DNA of 64,000 nucleotides from an uncultured Slackia sp. GTDB lineage: Bacteria > Actinomycetota > Coriobacteriia > Coriobacteriales > Eggerthellaceae. The position numbers and the translations under genes are program-made. The notes under the pieces were generated by a model. That model did no database searches. It was not told the DNA's origin and saw only the letters and a list, made by a program, of their open reading frames with translations. The stretch spans positions 103,196 through 167,195 of the forward strand of contig NZ_CAKTVX010000005.1 in the NCBI RefSeq assembly GCF_934630525.1, given 5' to 3'. This document shows, piece by piece, positions 52,699 through 61,400 of this stretch. The stretch's first letter is position 1. Every line of letters starts with the position of its first letter.

Positions 52699-53265
52699 TT
52701 ATTCGGCCTTCGGCTTCAACAGGCCATAGCCGCCTTCGGTGCGGCGATACATCACGTTGACCTCGCTGGTGTCGCGATCGGTGTACACCAAGAAGTCGTG
52801 GCCCAGAAGATCGATCTGGATCATGGCTTCTTCCTCGGTCATGGGCGTGAAATCGATTTCCTTCACGCGTACGACTTCGTCGTCAGCGGAAAGCTCGGCC
52901 ATAAGCTCATCGAGCGAAGCGCCGGTGGGCTCGATCACCTGGTCGACCTTCAAGGTCTCACGCATGCGGTAGTCGATGACGCGAGTCTTGTACTTGCGCA
53001 GCTGACGCAGCACCTTTGCGGCGGCAACGTCGATGGCGGCGTACATGTCTTCCTCGTGCTCTTCTACGTGAATGGTGTGGCCCTTCGGGCGAATGGTCAC
53101 TTCGCAGATGCAAGGAACCGCGCGGTTTTTCTCGACACGCAGAACAACTTCAGCCTTCGGAATGTCGATGCTCAGAACCTTCATCGCATTGCCGATTTTT
53201 TCAACGGCGTAGTCGTTGAGCGCGTCGGTGACGGTGACTTTGCGACCGATGACAGTGACTTCCAT
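52699..53265 (-). CDS. hpf: Ribosome hibernation-promoting factor, long form
   Basis: Binds 30S subunits and dimerises 70S ribosomes into inactive 100S particles in stationary phase. The 188-residue protein has the N-terminal S30AE domain (MEVTVIGRKVTVTDALNDY, VTIRPKGHTIHVEEHEEDMYAAIDVA) and the C-terminal dimerisation domain (IVRVKEIDFTPMTEEEAMIQ-like block, LLGHDFLVYTDRDTSEVNVMYRR). This is the long form typical of Gram-positives. AAAGGA nine bases before ATG supports the start. Monocistronic with a strong terminator. Confidence 0.96.
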   Translation of the reverse strand: MEVTVIGRKVTVTDALNDYAVEKIGNAMKVLSIDIPKAEVVLRVEKNRAVPCICEVTIRPKGHTIHVEEHEEDMYAAIDVAAAKVLRQLRKYKTRVIDYRMRETLKVDQVIEPTGASLDELMAELSADDEVVRVKEIDFTPMTEEEAMIQIDLLGHDFLVYTDRDTSEVNVMYRRTEGGYGLLKPKAE

Positions 53266-53510
53266 GATTTACCATCCTTTCCCTTGTGCGCTCGAGCCTC
53301 AATTCCCCACTCGAGCGATTTTGCGGCGATGGCGGCGCCGCGCGCGGGGGCTCAAACGAGCCGAATCCCTAGCGAATGAACTCGCTTTCTGGCTCATATG
53401 GTAGCGCACTTGAGGGGGCAAAACGGCGAGGCGTTGCCATCTCGTGATGCGACCTGCGTCCACGCGGCGGGGCGTGTCTATGGGCCCCGTATAACGCACC
53501 CGGGCGTGTC

Positions 53511-55151
53511 TTACGCTTTACGCGAATCGAACACAGGGCGACCCGCTAAAAATGTCGCGATCGCGCGCGTTTCGAGCATGAGCTCGGGGCGCTGTTCGGC
53601 GTCGGTGAGCGGGTTGCGGTCGAACGCGGCGATGTCGGCCCACATGCCCGCTGCGAGTTTCCCCATTTCGTTTTCACGTCCTGCGGCAGCGGCGGCTCCC
53701 GCTGTATAGGCGCGAATTGCATCGGCGGCGGAAATGCGCTCGCTCGCAAGCCACCCGCCCTTCGGTTCGTGCGTTTTCGCGTCTTGCCTGGTGACGGCTG
53801 TATAAATGCCCGGCCACGGATTCACGTCCACGACGGGCGAATCGGTGCCGAATGCGAGCGCGGCGCCTTCGCGCAAAAACGATGCGAACGGCCACATCAC
53901 TTTGCAGCGATCATCGCCCAAATCTCGCTCCGGGCCACCCGGATCGAGCGTGATGTGCGGCGGCTGAACCGACGCCACGACTTCCGCTTTCGCGAGCCGC
54001 GCGATGTCAGGCTCTTTCATATTCTCCAGGTGCTCAATGCAGTGATGCCCGATAGCGGGGGCGCCAAACCGCTCGTTCGCCTCTTCAAAAATGTCGATCG
54101 CCTGCGTAATGGCCTCATCGCCGATGGCGTGAATGCGTACGGCGAACCCGCGGCGCGCCGCCTCCATCACGTAATCGCGCATGAGCGCGGGCTCCACCGT
54201 GGGGCGCCCGCAATCGCCTTCAAAATGCGCATTGGTGTAGGGCTCGGCGAGCCAGGCGGTATGCTGGCTCGAAACGCCGTCGAAGAATTGCTTGAATCCG
54301 CGCGCCTGCACCAAAGGTCCGCGCAACTCGTCGCGCATGCTTTCGAAACGAGAAACGTCGCGCGTGAGCGTGGGGAAGAGGTGCGCGCGGCACGTGAGCT
54401 GGCCGCGGCCCTCGAGCGTGCGATAGATGTCGTCCCGCACGAAGTCGAGCCCGGGTTCGGCGGAAAGCGCCATATCGCAGATGCTTGTGATGCCGAGGCT
54501 TGCAAGCCTCGCGAGGAATCCCTGATAGGCGCCAAGAATCTCATCGTCAGAAAACGTGGCCATAATGCGCGGCATGAGCGCCATGGCCGCGGCTTCGCGC
54601 ACGATACCCGTGAGCTCGCCTTTTTCGTCGACGTCGTAACTGCCGCCGGCTGGCGGTACGCTCTCGCGCGAAATTCCCAGCTCGCGCAGCGCGCACGAGT
54701 TCAGCCACAGGGTGTGGGCGTCGCCGGAGTACAGGGCGACGGGGCGGTTGGGGAAGGCGGCGTCAAGCGAGGCCTTGCTCGGCAGCACGGGCGGGTTCCA
54801 GCGGTACTCGCGCCACCCTTGCGCCAAAAGCCAGCCATGGGGCTTGCGCTCGGCAAGGGGAGCAAGCCGAGCGACGCAGTCGGCTTCCGATTCGCCCAAA
54901 AACATTTCGGCCAAAGGGCTCGAGTACAGTGCCGAATGGAATGCATGCACGTGCGCGTCGTGGAAGCCGGCGCACAGGAACGCGTCGCCAAAATTTTCCA
55001 CGCGTGTGGAAGGGCCGATGAATGCCTCTGCTTCGTCCTTCGGCACCACGGCGCAAATAAGCCCGCCTCGTACGCAAACCGCCAAGGGAAGAGCCTCGTC
55101 GCCCGTGCCCGTGAACACGTATTCGCTTATAAAGACCGATTCTGCCTGCAT
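53511..55151 (-). CDS. YtcJ-like amidohydrolase
   Basis: A 546-residue metal-dependent hydrolase of the amidohydrolase 3 / YtcJ group, acting on N-acyl or cyclic amide bonds; substrate unknown. Metal-binding features are GFHDAHVHAFH (HxH), the conserved VRIHAIGDEAI and GHHCIEHLENM histidines, and the FGTDSPVV aspartate. GAGGGG six bases before ATG 55151 supports the start; the much longer open frame to 56282 runs antisense to nhaA. It is divergent from nhaA with 165 bases between them. Confidence 0.9.
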   Translation of the reverse strand: MQAESVFISEYVFTGTGDEALPLAVCVRGGLICAVVPKDEAEAFIGPSTRVENFGDAFLCAGFHDAHVHAFHSALYSSPLAEMFLGESEADCVARLAPLAERKPHGWLLAQGWREYRWNPPVLPSKASLDAAFPNRPVALYSGDAHTLWLNSCALRELGISRESVPPAGGSYDVDEKGELTGIVREAAAMALMPRIMATFSDDEILGAYQGFLARLASLGITSICDMALSAEPGLDFVRDDIYRTLEGRGQLTCRAHLFPTLTRDVSRFESMRDELRGPLVQARGFKQFFDGVSSQHTAWLAEPYTNAHFEGDCGRPTVEPALMRDYVMEAARRGFAVRIHAIGDEAITQAIDIFEEANERFGAPAIGHHCIEHLENMKEPDIARLAKAEVVASVQPPHITLDPGGPERDLGDDRCKVMWPFASFLREGAALAFGTDSPVVDVNPWPGIYTAVTRQDAKTHEPKGGWLASERISAADAIRAYTAGAAAAAGRENEMGKLAAGMWADIAAFDRNPLTDAEQRPELMLETRAIATFLAGRPVFDSRKA

Positions 55152-55231
55152 GCGTTCCCCTCTCGCGCATATTTCGTGGCGCGGGGCAACGGCTGGGCAA
55201 CGTCCGAGCGGTTCCCCGCGAATGCTGCGGC

Positions 55232-55237
55232 TATAAT
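55232..55237 (+). promoter_or_regulatory. -10 element of the nhaA promoter
   Basis: Consensus TATAAT 79 bases before nhaA; -35 unclear. Confidence 0.5.
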
Positions 55238-55316
55238 ACTGCTTCCGAAAAATAATGCTTTCGTTGCTTTTGAAAAACCCTGTCTTCGAAAACGGAAAAA
55301 TCCAGATTGGAGCAGC

Positions 55317-56909
55317 ATGGCAAACAACGCCTCGCCCCATAACGCCGACCAGCCCCTTTTCATTGAGGAAGTGCAAGGTCATCAGGCTCGATATACCAAG
55401 GTCATCGAGCTTACCCATTCGGCCACGAAAGCGGCGGGCGTTATGCTGCTTGCTGCTATCGCCGCACTCGCCATCGCGAATTCGGGCATCTATGGGCAAT
55501 TCGAGCATCTCATTCATACGCAGATCGGCTTTGTGGTGGGCGATTCGATTTCGACCATGTCGATTGCGCACATCATCAACGATATTCTCATGGCGGTGTT
55601 TTTCCTGCTCGTGGGTTTGGAAATCAAATACGAGATGACCGTGGGTGAACTCACGAACATTCGCCAGGCCATTTTGCCCATTGTCGCGGCATGCGGCGGC
55701 GTGCTCGCGCCTATTGCGATTTACGCGGTTTTCAATTTCCAAAGCCTCGAAACGCTTGGCGGTTGGGGCGTTCCCACCGCGACCGACATCGCTTTCGCGC
55801 TTGGCATCATGGCGCTTTTGGGCAATCGCATTCCTGTTGGCGTGAAGGTGTTCCTTTCCACGCTTGCCGTGGCCGACGACATCATCGCCATTATCGTGAT
55901 TGCCGTATTTTACGGGCACACGCCTGATTTCATGTGGCTTGCGGCGGCTGCCGTGGTTATGTTGGCCCTCGTTGCGCTCAACAGGTCGCATGTGTACTCG
56001 CTCGCGCCCTACCTTGCGCTGGGCGTGGTGCTGTGGTTCTGTGTTTTCTCGAGCGGTGTTCATTCGACCATCGCTGGCGTGCTGCTCGCATTCACCATTC
56101 CGTCGGGCTCGCGCGTTAACCTGAAAGGATTCGTCGCCTGGTCCGATAAGAAAATTCGCCAAGCGGAAAACGCGTTCGACCCCAATGAGCCGGTGCTTGG
56201 CCAGAAAGACTACATTCGCAACGTGAGCAATCTCTCGTCGGTATCGCGCCTGGTCATTCCGCCTGCTACGCGCCTTGAGCACAGGCTGTACCCGTGGGTG
56301 TACTTCGCCATTTTGCCGCTCTTCGCCCTAACGAACGCCGATGTTGCCCTCGCTGGCGCCGATATGGGCGCCGTATTCACGAGCCCTGTCTTTTTCGGCG
56401 TGTTCTTCGGCCTGCTCATCGGCAAGCCCGTGGGCATTCTGCTGTTCAGCTTCATCGTCGTAAAGTTGAAAGTTGCCAACTTGCCCGAAAACGTGAACTG
56501 GCGTCACATGGCCGGTGCCGCGGTGCTGGGCGGCGTGGGCTTCACCATGGCGATTTTCGTGGCGAATCTCGCCTACGATTCCGAGCTCGCGGTTACTACG
56601 GCAAAGGCCGCGGTTCTTTTGGCCTCGACGGTCGCAGGCGTTGTCGGCTTCCTGCTGCTGCTCACTGAAGCCCGTCGCAGCGCAAGTGCAGGCGTGGCGT
56701 TCGTCGCGCTGCCCGCCGATGGCGAAAACGTGACCCACGATGGAGTCGAGGCTCGTCGTGGCGCCCGCGCGATGCGCGATTCGTTCGACGAGGCATCTCT
56801 CGCTGAAATCGACCGCTGCAAAAACGACGGTCGCACCCACGAGGTAGTGGCCCACCTGCGCGATGCTCGCGGCACCCAAACCGGCCGTGAGCAGTACGGC
56901 CGCAAATAA
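55317..56909 (+). CDS. nhaA: Na+/H+ antiporter NhaA
   Basis: Electrogenic sodium-proton antiporter for pH and sodium homeostasis. The 530-residue protein has the NhaA core (LLVGLEIKYEMTVGEL, GWGVPTATDIAFALG, the ion-binding Asp pair in STLAVADDIIAIIVIAV, and GGVGFTMAIFVANLAY). A hydrophilic tail of about 85 residues follows the last helix (NVTHDGVEARRGARAMRD...), longer than in E. coli NhaA (388 residues). The start is ATG 55317 with GGAG four bases upstream; the open frame that extends back to 53769 is an antisense shadow of the amidohydrolase. Confidence 0.95.
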   Translation: MANNASPHNADQPLFIEEVQGHQARYTKVIELTHSATKAAGVMLLAAIAALAIANSGIYGQFEHLIHTQIGFVVGDSISTMSIAHIINDILMAVFFLLVGLEIKYEMTVGELTNIRQAILPIVAACGGVLAPIAIYAVFNFQSLETLGGWGVPTATDIAFALGIMALLGNRIPVGVKVFLSTLAVADDIIAIIVIAVFYGHTPDFMWLAAAAVVMLALVALNRSHVYSLAPYLALGVVLWFCVFSSGVHSTIAGVLLAFTIPSGSRVNLKGFVAWSDKKIRQAENAFDPNEPVLGQKDYIRNVSNLSSVSRLVIPPATRLEHRLYPWVYFAILPLFALTNADVALAGADMGAVFTSPVFFGVFFGLLIGKPVGILLFSFIVVKLKVANLPENVNWRHMAGAAVLGGVGFTMAIFVANLAYDSELAVTTAKAAVLLASTVAGVVGFLLLLTEARRSASAGVAFVALPADGENVTHDGVEARRGARAMRDSFDEASLAEIDRCKNDGRTHEVVAHLRDARGTQTGREQYGRK

Positions 56910-56976
56910 CCAACCACGATGCGTGTTCTTTCGCGGTAGCGTCTCGGGGAATATGCGGCGTGCGGCAGGGTGGTGA

Positions 56977-56982
56977 TACAAT
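56977..56982 (+). promoter_or_regulatory. -10 element of the hisS promoter
   Basis: TACAAT 39 bases before hisS; -35 weak. Confidence 0.4.
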
Positions 56983-57021
56983 TCTTTTTTCAGGAAACAC
57001 CTGCACGACGAAGGATATTTC

Positions 57022-58410
57022 ATGGCATACAACGCACCCGAGGGAACTGCCGACATGCTTCCCGCCGTTGCGCGCCTGTGGCGCTCGACGGTCGATTCTG
57101 CGGCAAAGCTGTTTGGCACGTATGGCTACGAGCCCATTTACACGCCGCTTTTCGAGATCACCGATGTGTTTACGCACGGCATCGGCGAAGCGACCGATGT
57201 GGTGGGCAAGGAAATGTTCGTCGTGCGCAGCGGCGAGAACTACAAGCGCGCGCTTGCTGAAGGCGACGATTCCAAGCTGAAGTCGAAGCAGAAGCTTTCG
57301 CTTCGCCCCGAGGGCACGGCGGGCGTTGTGCGCGCCGTCGTTCAGCACAATCTCGTTGAGCAGGGCGCCGCTCCTGCAAAGTTGTTCTATGCCGGCCCCA
57401 TGTTTCGCGCCGAGCGTCCCCAGAAGGGCCGCCTGCGTCAGTTCCACCAGATCGGCGCCGAGTGCCTCGGCTCTACCGAGCCCACGGCCGATGCCGAAAT
57501 GATCATCATGCTCATGCGCTTCTTCGAGAAGATGGGCGTGCCTATGGAGAAAACGCGTTTGCTCATCAACTCCATGGGCGATGACAACTGCCGTCCCGCA
57601 TATCGCGAATCGGTGCGCCAGTTCATTTTGGACCACGAAGGCGAGATGTGCGAAGAGTGCCGCCGCCGCGCCGACACGAATCCGCTGCGTGCGTTCGACT
57701 GCAAAAACGAGGCATGCGCGCACGTGATGGAGAATGCTCCGAAAATCACCGACCATCTTTGCGATGATTGCCGCGAGCATTATGAGCAGGTCAAGGCGTT
57801 GCTCGATGCCGCTGGCGTGAAATACATCGAAGACCCCACGCTTGTGCGCGGTCTCGACTACTATACCCGCACGGTGTTTGAGGTGCAGGTTGTTGAAGGC
57901 ATGGGCTCCCAGAGCGCTATCGGTGGCGGCGGCCGATACGACAAGCTCGCCGAAATCGAGGGCGGCCGTCCCACGCCGGGCCTCGGCTTTGCCCTTGGCT
58001 TTGAGCGCATGGTGCTCGCCCTTGAAGCGGCTGGCACGCTCGTCGATTCTCCGAAGCGCGTTGATGGCTATATCGCCTGCGTTGACTCGTCGGTGCGCGC
58101 CACGGCCTTCGATTTGGTGTGCGTTGCTCGCGATGCTGGGCTTTCGGTTGAGATGGACCACCAGGGCAAGAGCCTGAAGAGCCAGTTCAAGATGGCTGAC
58201 AAGCTCGGAGTTCGCATGGTTATCGTGCTCGGCCCCGACGAACTCGCGCAAGGCAAGGCGCGCGTTCGCAATATGTCGACCCACGCGGAGCGCCTGGTCG
58301 ATATTGCCGCGGCGAAACGCCTGCTCGCGCAATTTGGCGGTAACTTGGTCGGCGGCGGGGCTGCCCCCGTTTCCATCGACGCGCTTTTCGATGCCGAAGG
58401 TGCAGAATAA
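57022..58410 (+). CDS. hisS: Histidyl-tRNA synthetase
   Basis: Class II synthetase charging tRNA-His. The 462-residue protein has motif 1 region YGYEPIYTPLFEIT, motif 2 YAGPMFRAERPQKGRLRQFH, the histidine loops LVRGLDYYTRTVFEV and GGGGRYDKLAE, motif 3 GLGFALGFERMVLAL and the C-terminal anticodon-binding domain. A Cys-rich insertion (CEECRRR, CKNEAC, CDDCREH) near 212-255 could bind zinc. AAGGA (57010-57014) supports ATG 57022. A bidirectional terminator separates it from the convergent menG. Confidence 0.97.
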   Translation: MAYNAPEGTADMLPAVARLWRSTVDSAAKLFGTYGYEPIYTPLFEITDVFTHGIGEATDVVGKEMFVVRSGENYKRALAEGDDSKLKSKQKLSLRPEGTAGVVRAVVQHNLVEQGAAPAKLFYAGPMFRAERPQKGRLRQFHQIGAECLGSTEPTADAEMIIMLMRFFEKMGVPMEKTRLLINSMGDDNCRPAYRESVRQFILDHEGEMCEECRRRADTNPLRAFDCKNEACAHVMENAPKITDHLCDDCREHYEQVKALLDAAGVKYIEDPTLVRGLDYYTRTVFEVQVVEGMGSQSAIGGGGRYDKLAEIEGGRPTPGLGFALGFERMVLALEAAGTLVDSPKRVDGYIACVDSSVRATAFDLVCVARDAGLSVEMDHQGKSLKSQFKMADKLGVRMVIVLGPDELAQGKARVRNMSTHAERLVDIAAAKRLLAQFGGNLVGGGAAPVSIDALFDAEGAE

Positions 58411-58436
58411 GGCAAGTCGAACACGTCCACCAAAAA

Positions 58437-58465
58437 CAAAGCCCGCTCAACCGAGCGGGCTTTTC
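58437..58465. terminator. Bidirectional terminator between hisS and menG
   Basis: AAAGCCCGCTC / GAGCGGGCTTT (58438-58448 with 58453-58463) with T runs on both strands. Confidence 0.92.
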
Positions 58466-58611
58466 TCGTAAATCTACCTTTGCTTCCCCTTGGTCGGAGG
58501 GCGTGCGATTCCGATAGATTTCGCACGAACAAAAGGCGCCACTGATGCCTTCGTCGCGAACGGGATTTGGCCGAAGCGGAAGCGCGTGTCCTCCGGCCAA
58601 GTCCAGGTTGG

Positions 58612-59379
58612 TTATTTCCTCCCTGTATGTACTGCCACGATGCCGCCGGCGTAGTTCTTCCAGCTCACGTCGCTGAATCCGGCATCGCGCAGCATTTGGG
58701 CGTAGTTCTCCTGGTCGGGGAACGCGCGAATCGAGTCGGCCAAGTACACGAAGCTCGGGCGATCGTGCGTGAATACTTGCCCCCAGAACGGAATCATGAC
58801 CTTCAAATAAATGTGGTACAGGAAACGCCATGCCGCGTTCGGCGGGGTCGAGAATTCCAAGCAGGCGAAGGTTCCGCCGGGTTTGAGCACGCGATGCACC
58901 TCGCGCAGCGCCTTCATGCGGTCGGGAATATTGCGAATGCCGTAGGCCATGGTCACGGCGTCGTATGAATTGTCGGCGTAGGGAATCTCTTGAGCGTCGA
59001 CAACTTCGAAATCAATCGGAACGCCGCATGCGGCTCCCGCCGCCTGGCGCTCGCGGGCAACGTCGAGCATTTCGGGCACGAAGTCGGTCAGCTGAATATG
59101 CGCCGGGGGGCGTCGGCTTGCCGCCATGTAGCTCACATCGCCCGTGCCGCCCGCCAAGTCGAGCAAATCGCTTTCGGGCGTGAGGTTTGCCGCGTCGACG
59201 GTTTTGCGCAACCAGCCCTTGAAAAGCCCGAAACTCGACACTGCATTGAATCGCGCATATTGCTTCGCGATATTGCTGAAGATATGCTGCACGCGCTCTT
59301 CCGAAATTTCGGCGGGCGCTTCGGCTCCGGTGGCGGTGTCAACCACCCGCTCCTCGGCGCGCTGGGCTTCGTTGCTCAT
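58612..59379 (-). CDS. menG: Demethylmenaquinone methyltransferase (UbiE/MenG)
   Basis: SAM-dependent C-methyltransferase for the last step of menaquinone synthesis. The 255-residue protein has IFSNIAKQYARFNAVSSFGL, the SAM motif LLDLAGGTGDVSYMAA, YDAVTMAYGIRNIPDR and VLKPGGTFACLEFSTP, all characteristic of the UbiE/COQ5 family. About 30 acidic/Ala-rich residues precede the usual start. AAAGAGGA before ATG supports the start. The presence of this gene implies menaquinone-based respiration. Confidence 0.94.
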   Translation of the reverse strand: MSNEAQRAEERVVDTATGAEAPAEISEERVQHIFSNIAKQYARFNAVSSFGLFKGWLRKTVDAANLTPESDLLDLAGGTGDVSYMAASRRPPAHIQLTDFVPEMLDVARERQAAGAACGVPIDFEVVDAQEIPYADNSYDAVTMAYGIRNIPDRMKALREVHRVLKPGGTFACLEFSTPPNAAWRFLYHIYLKVMIPFWGQVFTHDRPSFVYLADSIRAFPDQENYAQMLRDAGFSDVSWKNYAGGIVAVHTGRK

Positions 59380-59505
59380 AGGTCCTCTTTCTCATGGGCG
59401 TCGCAAAAAGCGGCGCGCTTGTTTCCATTCAGTAAAAAACGGCGGCGACTTTCGCCGTGTACCGTGATTTTGCTCGGCTGCAAAGTATAGCCGAATCCAT
59501 GATGC

Positions 59506-59511
59506 TATTAT
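59506..59511 (+). promoter_or_regulatory. -10-like element directly before the amidohydrolase start (possible leaderless mRNA)
   Basis: TATTAT ends eight bases before ATG 59519, so transcription could start at the initiation codon itself. Confidence 0.35.
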
Positions 59512-60901
59512 GTTCACCATGCTACTCTGTGCCGAACATATCATCCCGATTGCAGGCGAGCCCATCGATGATGGCGCAGTGCTCGTCCGCGACGGAAGAA
59601 TCGTGGAGGTCGGTGGCGCGCAGCGCATGAAGGCGCACTATCCACAGGAGGAAGTGCGTGACTTCGGTCGAAGCGCGATCATGCCGGGTTTCGTCGATTG
59701 CCATACCCATCTCGAGTACACCGCGCTGCGCGGTATCGTGCACGATGTGCCCTATGCCGAATGGCTTGTGACCGAGCACGCCAAAGCCGACATGATGTCG
59801 CGCGACGACCGCTACGATTCGGCGGTTATCGGCGGCATGGAAATGATCGCCGGCGGCGTAACCACGGTTGCCGACTTCACGAGCACGGGCGCGTCGTTCG
59901 AGGCGGCCCAAGACGTCGGTTTGCGCGGTAAGTTCTACCGCAGCGTTGGCGCGACTTCGAAATCGCAGGTCGATACTGCGATTGAAGAAGCTGTTGCCGA
60001 TATCGAGCGTTGGCGCTCTGTTGCCGATCCCGACCGCATGCAAATCGGCATTGCGCCGAAGGCCCTGCACGCATGCCACCCCACTATTTTCAGCAAAGTG
60101 AACGAGGTCGCCGAAAAGCTCGACCTTCCTGTCGCGATGCACGTGGCTGGCAGCTATGAGGAATATAGCTACATCATGCGTGGCTCTACGCCCTTGTCGG
60201 TGCGCGGCATCGAAACGGGCGGCGATGCGCTTACCGATCGCCCCATGTGGCTCCCGACGGGCGTTACGCCTGTCAACTATGCGCTCAACTGGAACGCTTT
60301 CAATAGCCACGATGTGCTTGCTGCGCATTGCGTGCACGTGGACGACAACGACATCGCGAAGCTCAAAGAGCATGACGTGGCCATTTCGGTGAATACGCGC
60401 TGCAACGCGCAGCTCGGCATGGGCTTGGCTCCGCTGCCCACGTTCCTTAAATCGGGCATTCGCGTTGGCCTGGGCACCGACTCTCCCGCCGCGACCGATT
60501 CTTCCGATATGTTCATCGAGATGCGACTGGGCATGCTCATCCACCGTTCGGTCGATCGCGATGTGTTCCTTACCGCGAAAACCATGCTCGAGCTCGCTAC
60601 GATCGGCGGGGCCCGTGCATTGCATATGGAAGACGAGATCGGAACCCTCGAGCCCGGCAAGCGCGCCGATATCACGGTGGTCGATTTGTCTGGTTCACGT
60701 CAGACTCCGCTCGTCGATCCCGTTACGGCGGTCGTCGAAGGCGGCGCCGCGGCTGACGTCATGTTCACCATGGTCGGTGGCAAGCCTGTTTACGAGCGCG
60801 GGAGCAAGTGGGACGTGCGCGGCAATAAGTGGGAAATGCTCATCAATCCCGCCGAGGCCCGCGAGCGCGGCATGCAGATTCGCGGAAAGCTGAGGGATTA
60901 A
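59510..60901 (+). CDS. Amidohydrolase-family deaminase (MtaD/SsnA-like)
   Basis: A ~460-residue metal-dependent hydrolase of the TrzN/MtaD/ATZ deaminase subgroup. Ligand motifs: MPGFVDCHTHLEY (HxH), AMHVAGSYEEY, LAAHCVHVDDNDI and GLGTDSPAATDSSDMF. Members deaminate adenosine derivatives, guanine or aminofutalosine; the last would fit menaquinone synthesis, but no mqn genes are nearby. Two starts are possible, ATG 59510 and ATG 59519, neither with a Shine-Dalgarno site; a -10-like TATTAT just upstream of 59519 suggests a leaderless message. It is divergent from menG and followed four bases later by a small membrane-protein gene. Confidence 0.88.
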   Translation: MFTMLLCAEHIIPIAGEPIDDGAVLVRDGRIVEVGGAQRMKAHYPQEEVRDFGRSAIMPGFVDCHTHLEYTALRGIVHDVPYAEWLVTEHAKADMMSRDDRYDSAVIGGMEMIAGGVTTVADFTSTGASFEAAQDVGLRGKFYRSVGATSKSQVDTAIEEAVADIERWRSVADPDRMQIGIAPKALHACHPTIFSKVNEVAEKLDLPVAMHVAGSYEEYSYIMRGSTPLSVRGIETGGDALTDRPMWLPTGVTPVNYALNWNAFNSHDVLAAHCVHVDDNDIAKLKEHDVAISVNTRCNAQLGMGLAPLPTFLKSGIRVGLGTDSPAATDSSDMFIEMRLGMLIHRSVDRDVFLTAKTMLELATIGGARALHMEDEIGTLEPGKRADITVVDLSGSRQTPLVDPVTAVVEGGAAADVMFTMVGGKPVYERGSKWDVRGNKWEMLINPAEARERGMQIRGKLRD

Positions 60902-60904
60902 CGA

Positions 60905-61093
60905 ATGGGTCAAAAGCTTACGGCCAAGCAGAAGGCCGCAAAGGTTGAGGCTGCTCGACAGCGCGAGCTGCAGGAGCAGAAGCGTCGCGAGGCGGCGCAG
61001 CGCACCAAGAAGATTTTCACGGTTGTCGTGTGCATCATTTTGGTGTTGGCACTGGGAATTCCCACCGTCGCCATTATGGCAATGGGTCTCTAG
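60905..61093 (+). CDS. Small basic single-pass membrane protein
   Basis: A 62-residue protein: a Lys/Arg/Gln/Ala-rich helical N-terminus (AKQKAAKVEAARQRELQEQK) and one C-terminal membrane helix (FTVVVCIILVLALGIPTVAI). ATG 60905 lies three bases after the amidohydrolase stop with GAGGGA at 60893-60898, so it is translationally linked. Function unknown; its size and topology suggest a tail-anchored regulatory peptide. A terminator follows at 61104-61134. Confidence 0.75.
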   Translation: MGQKLTAKQKAAKVEAARQRELQEQKRREAAQRTKKIFTVVVCIILVLALGIPTVAIMAMGL

Positions 61094-61103
61094 CAACGAA
61101 TAC

Positions 61104-61134
61104 GAGGTCGGCGAAAGCTGGCCTCTTTCTTTAT
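61104..61134 (+). terminator. Intrinsic terminator
   Basis: Nine-base stem GAGGTCGGC / GCTGGCCTC with GAAA loop (61104-61125) followed by TTTCTTTATT. Confidence 0.85.
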
Positions 61135-61142
61135 TCACGGTT

Positions 61143-61231
61143 GATTGCCCCTGCGCGCAGGGGTGGGGATAAGAACCCCCCAATGCGTGATGGGGCGCTT
61201 CCGCGATTGTCCCTGCGCGCAGGGGTGGGAA
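61143..61231. CRISPR. Two type I-E-like repeats with one spacer (candidate vestigial array)
   Basis: Two 27-base copies, 61143-61169 and 61205-61231, identical at 25 positions, with the palindromic core CCCTGCGCGCAGGG typical of I-E repeats. They are 62 bases apart, close to the 61-bp repeat-spacer period, leaving a 35-base non-repeated segment. No cas genes are in the window; tandem regulatory hairpins before glnA are the main alternative. Confidence 0.4.
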
Positions 61232-61400
61232 AGCTTTATGCCGCGGACGCCCCGAACCTTCTCCGTCCGGAAAGCCTGGCTCGTGAGTTTCAAAGAGCGA
61301 AACTTCTGCGTAACCCAAGCGAAACACAGCGCCCATAAGGTGGAAGGGTCACAAAAAGCAAAGGTGGTCGCGCAAGCGGCCGCGAAGCGAGGAGGCCCGT

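Noticed and set aside
53769..55316. Upstream extension of the nhaA reading frame
   Set aside because: Runs antisense to the YtcJ-like amidohydrolase; NhaA homology begins at ATG 55317 with its own ribosome site.
61240..61400. Glutamine riboswitch (glnA motif) upstream of glutamine synthetase
   Set aside because: Looked for because of the gene; the conserved core sequences of that RNA were not found.
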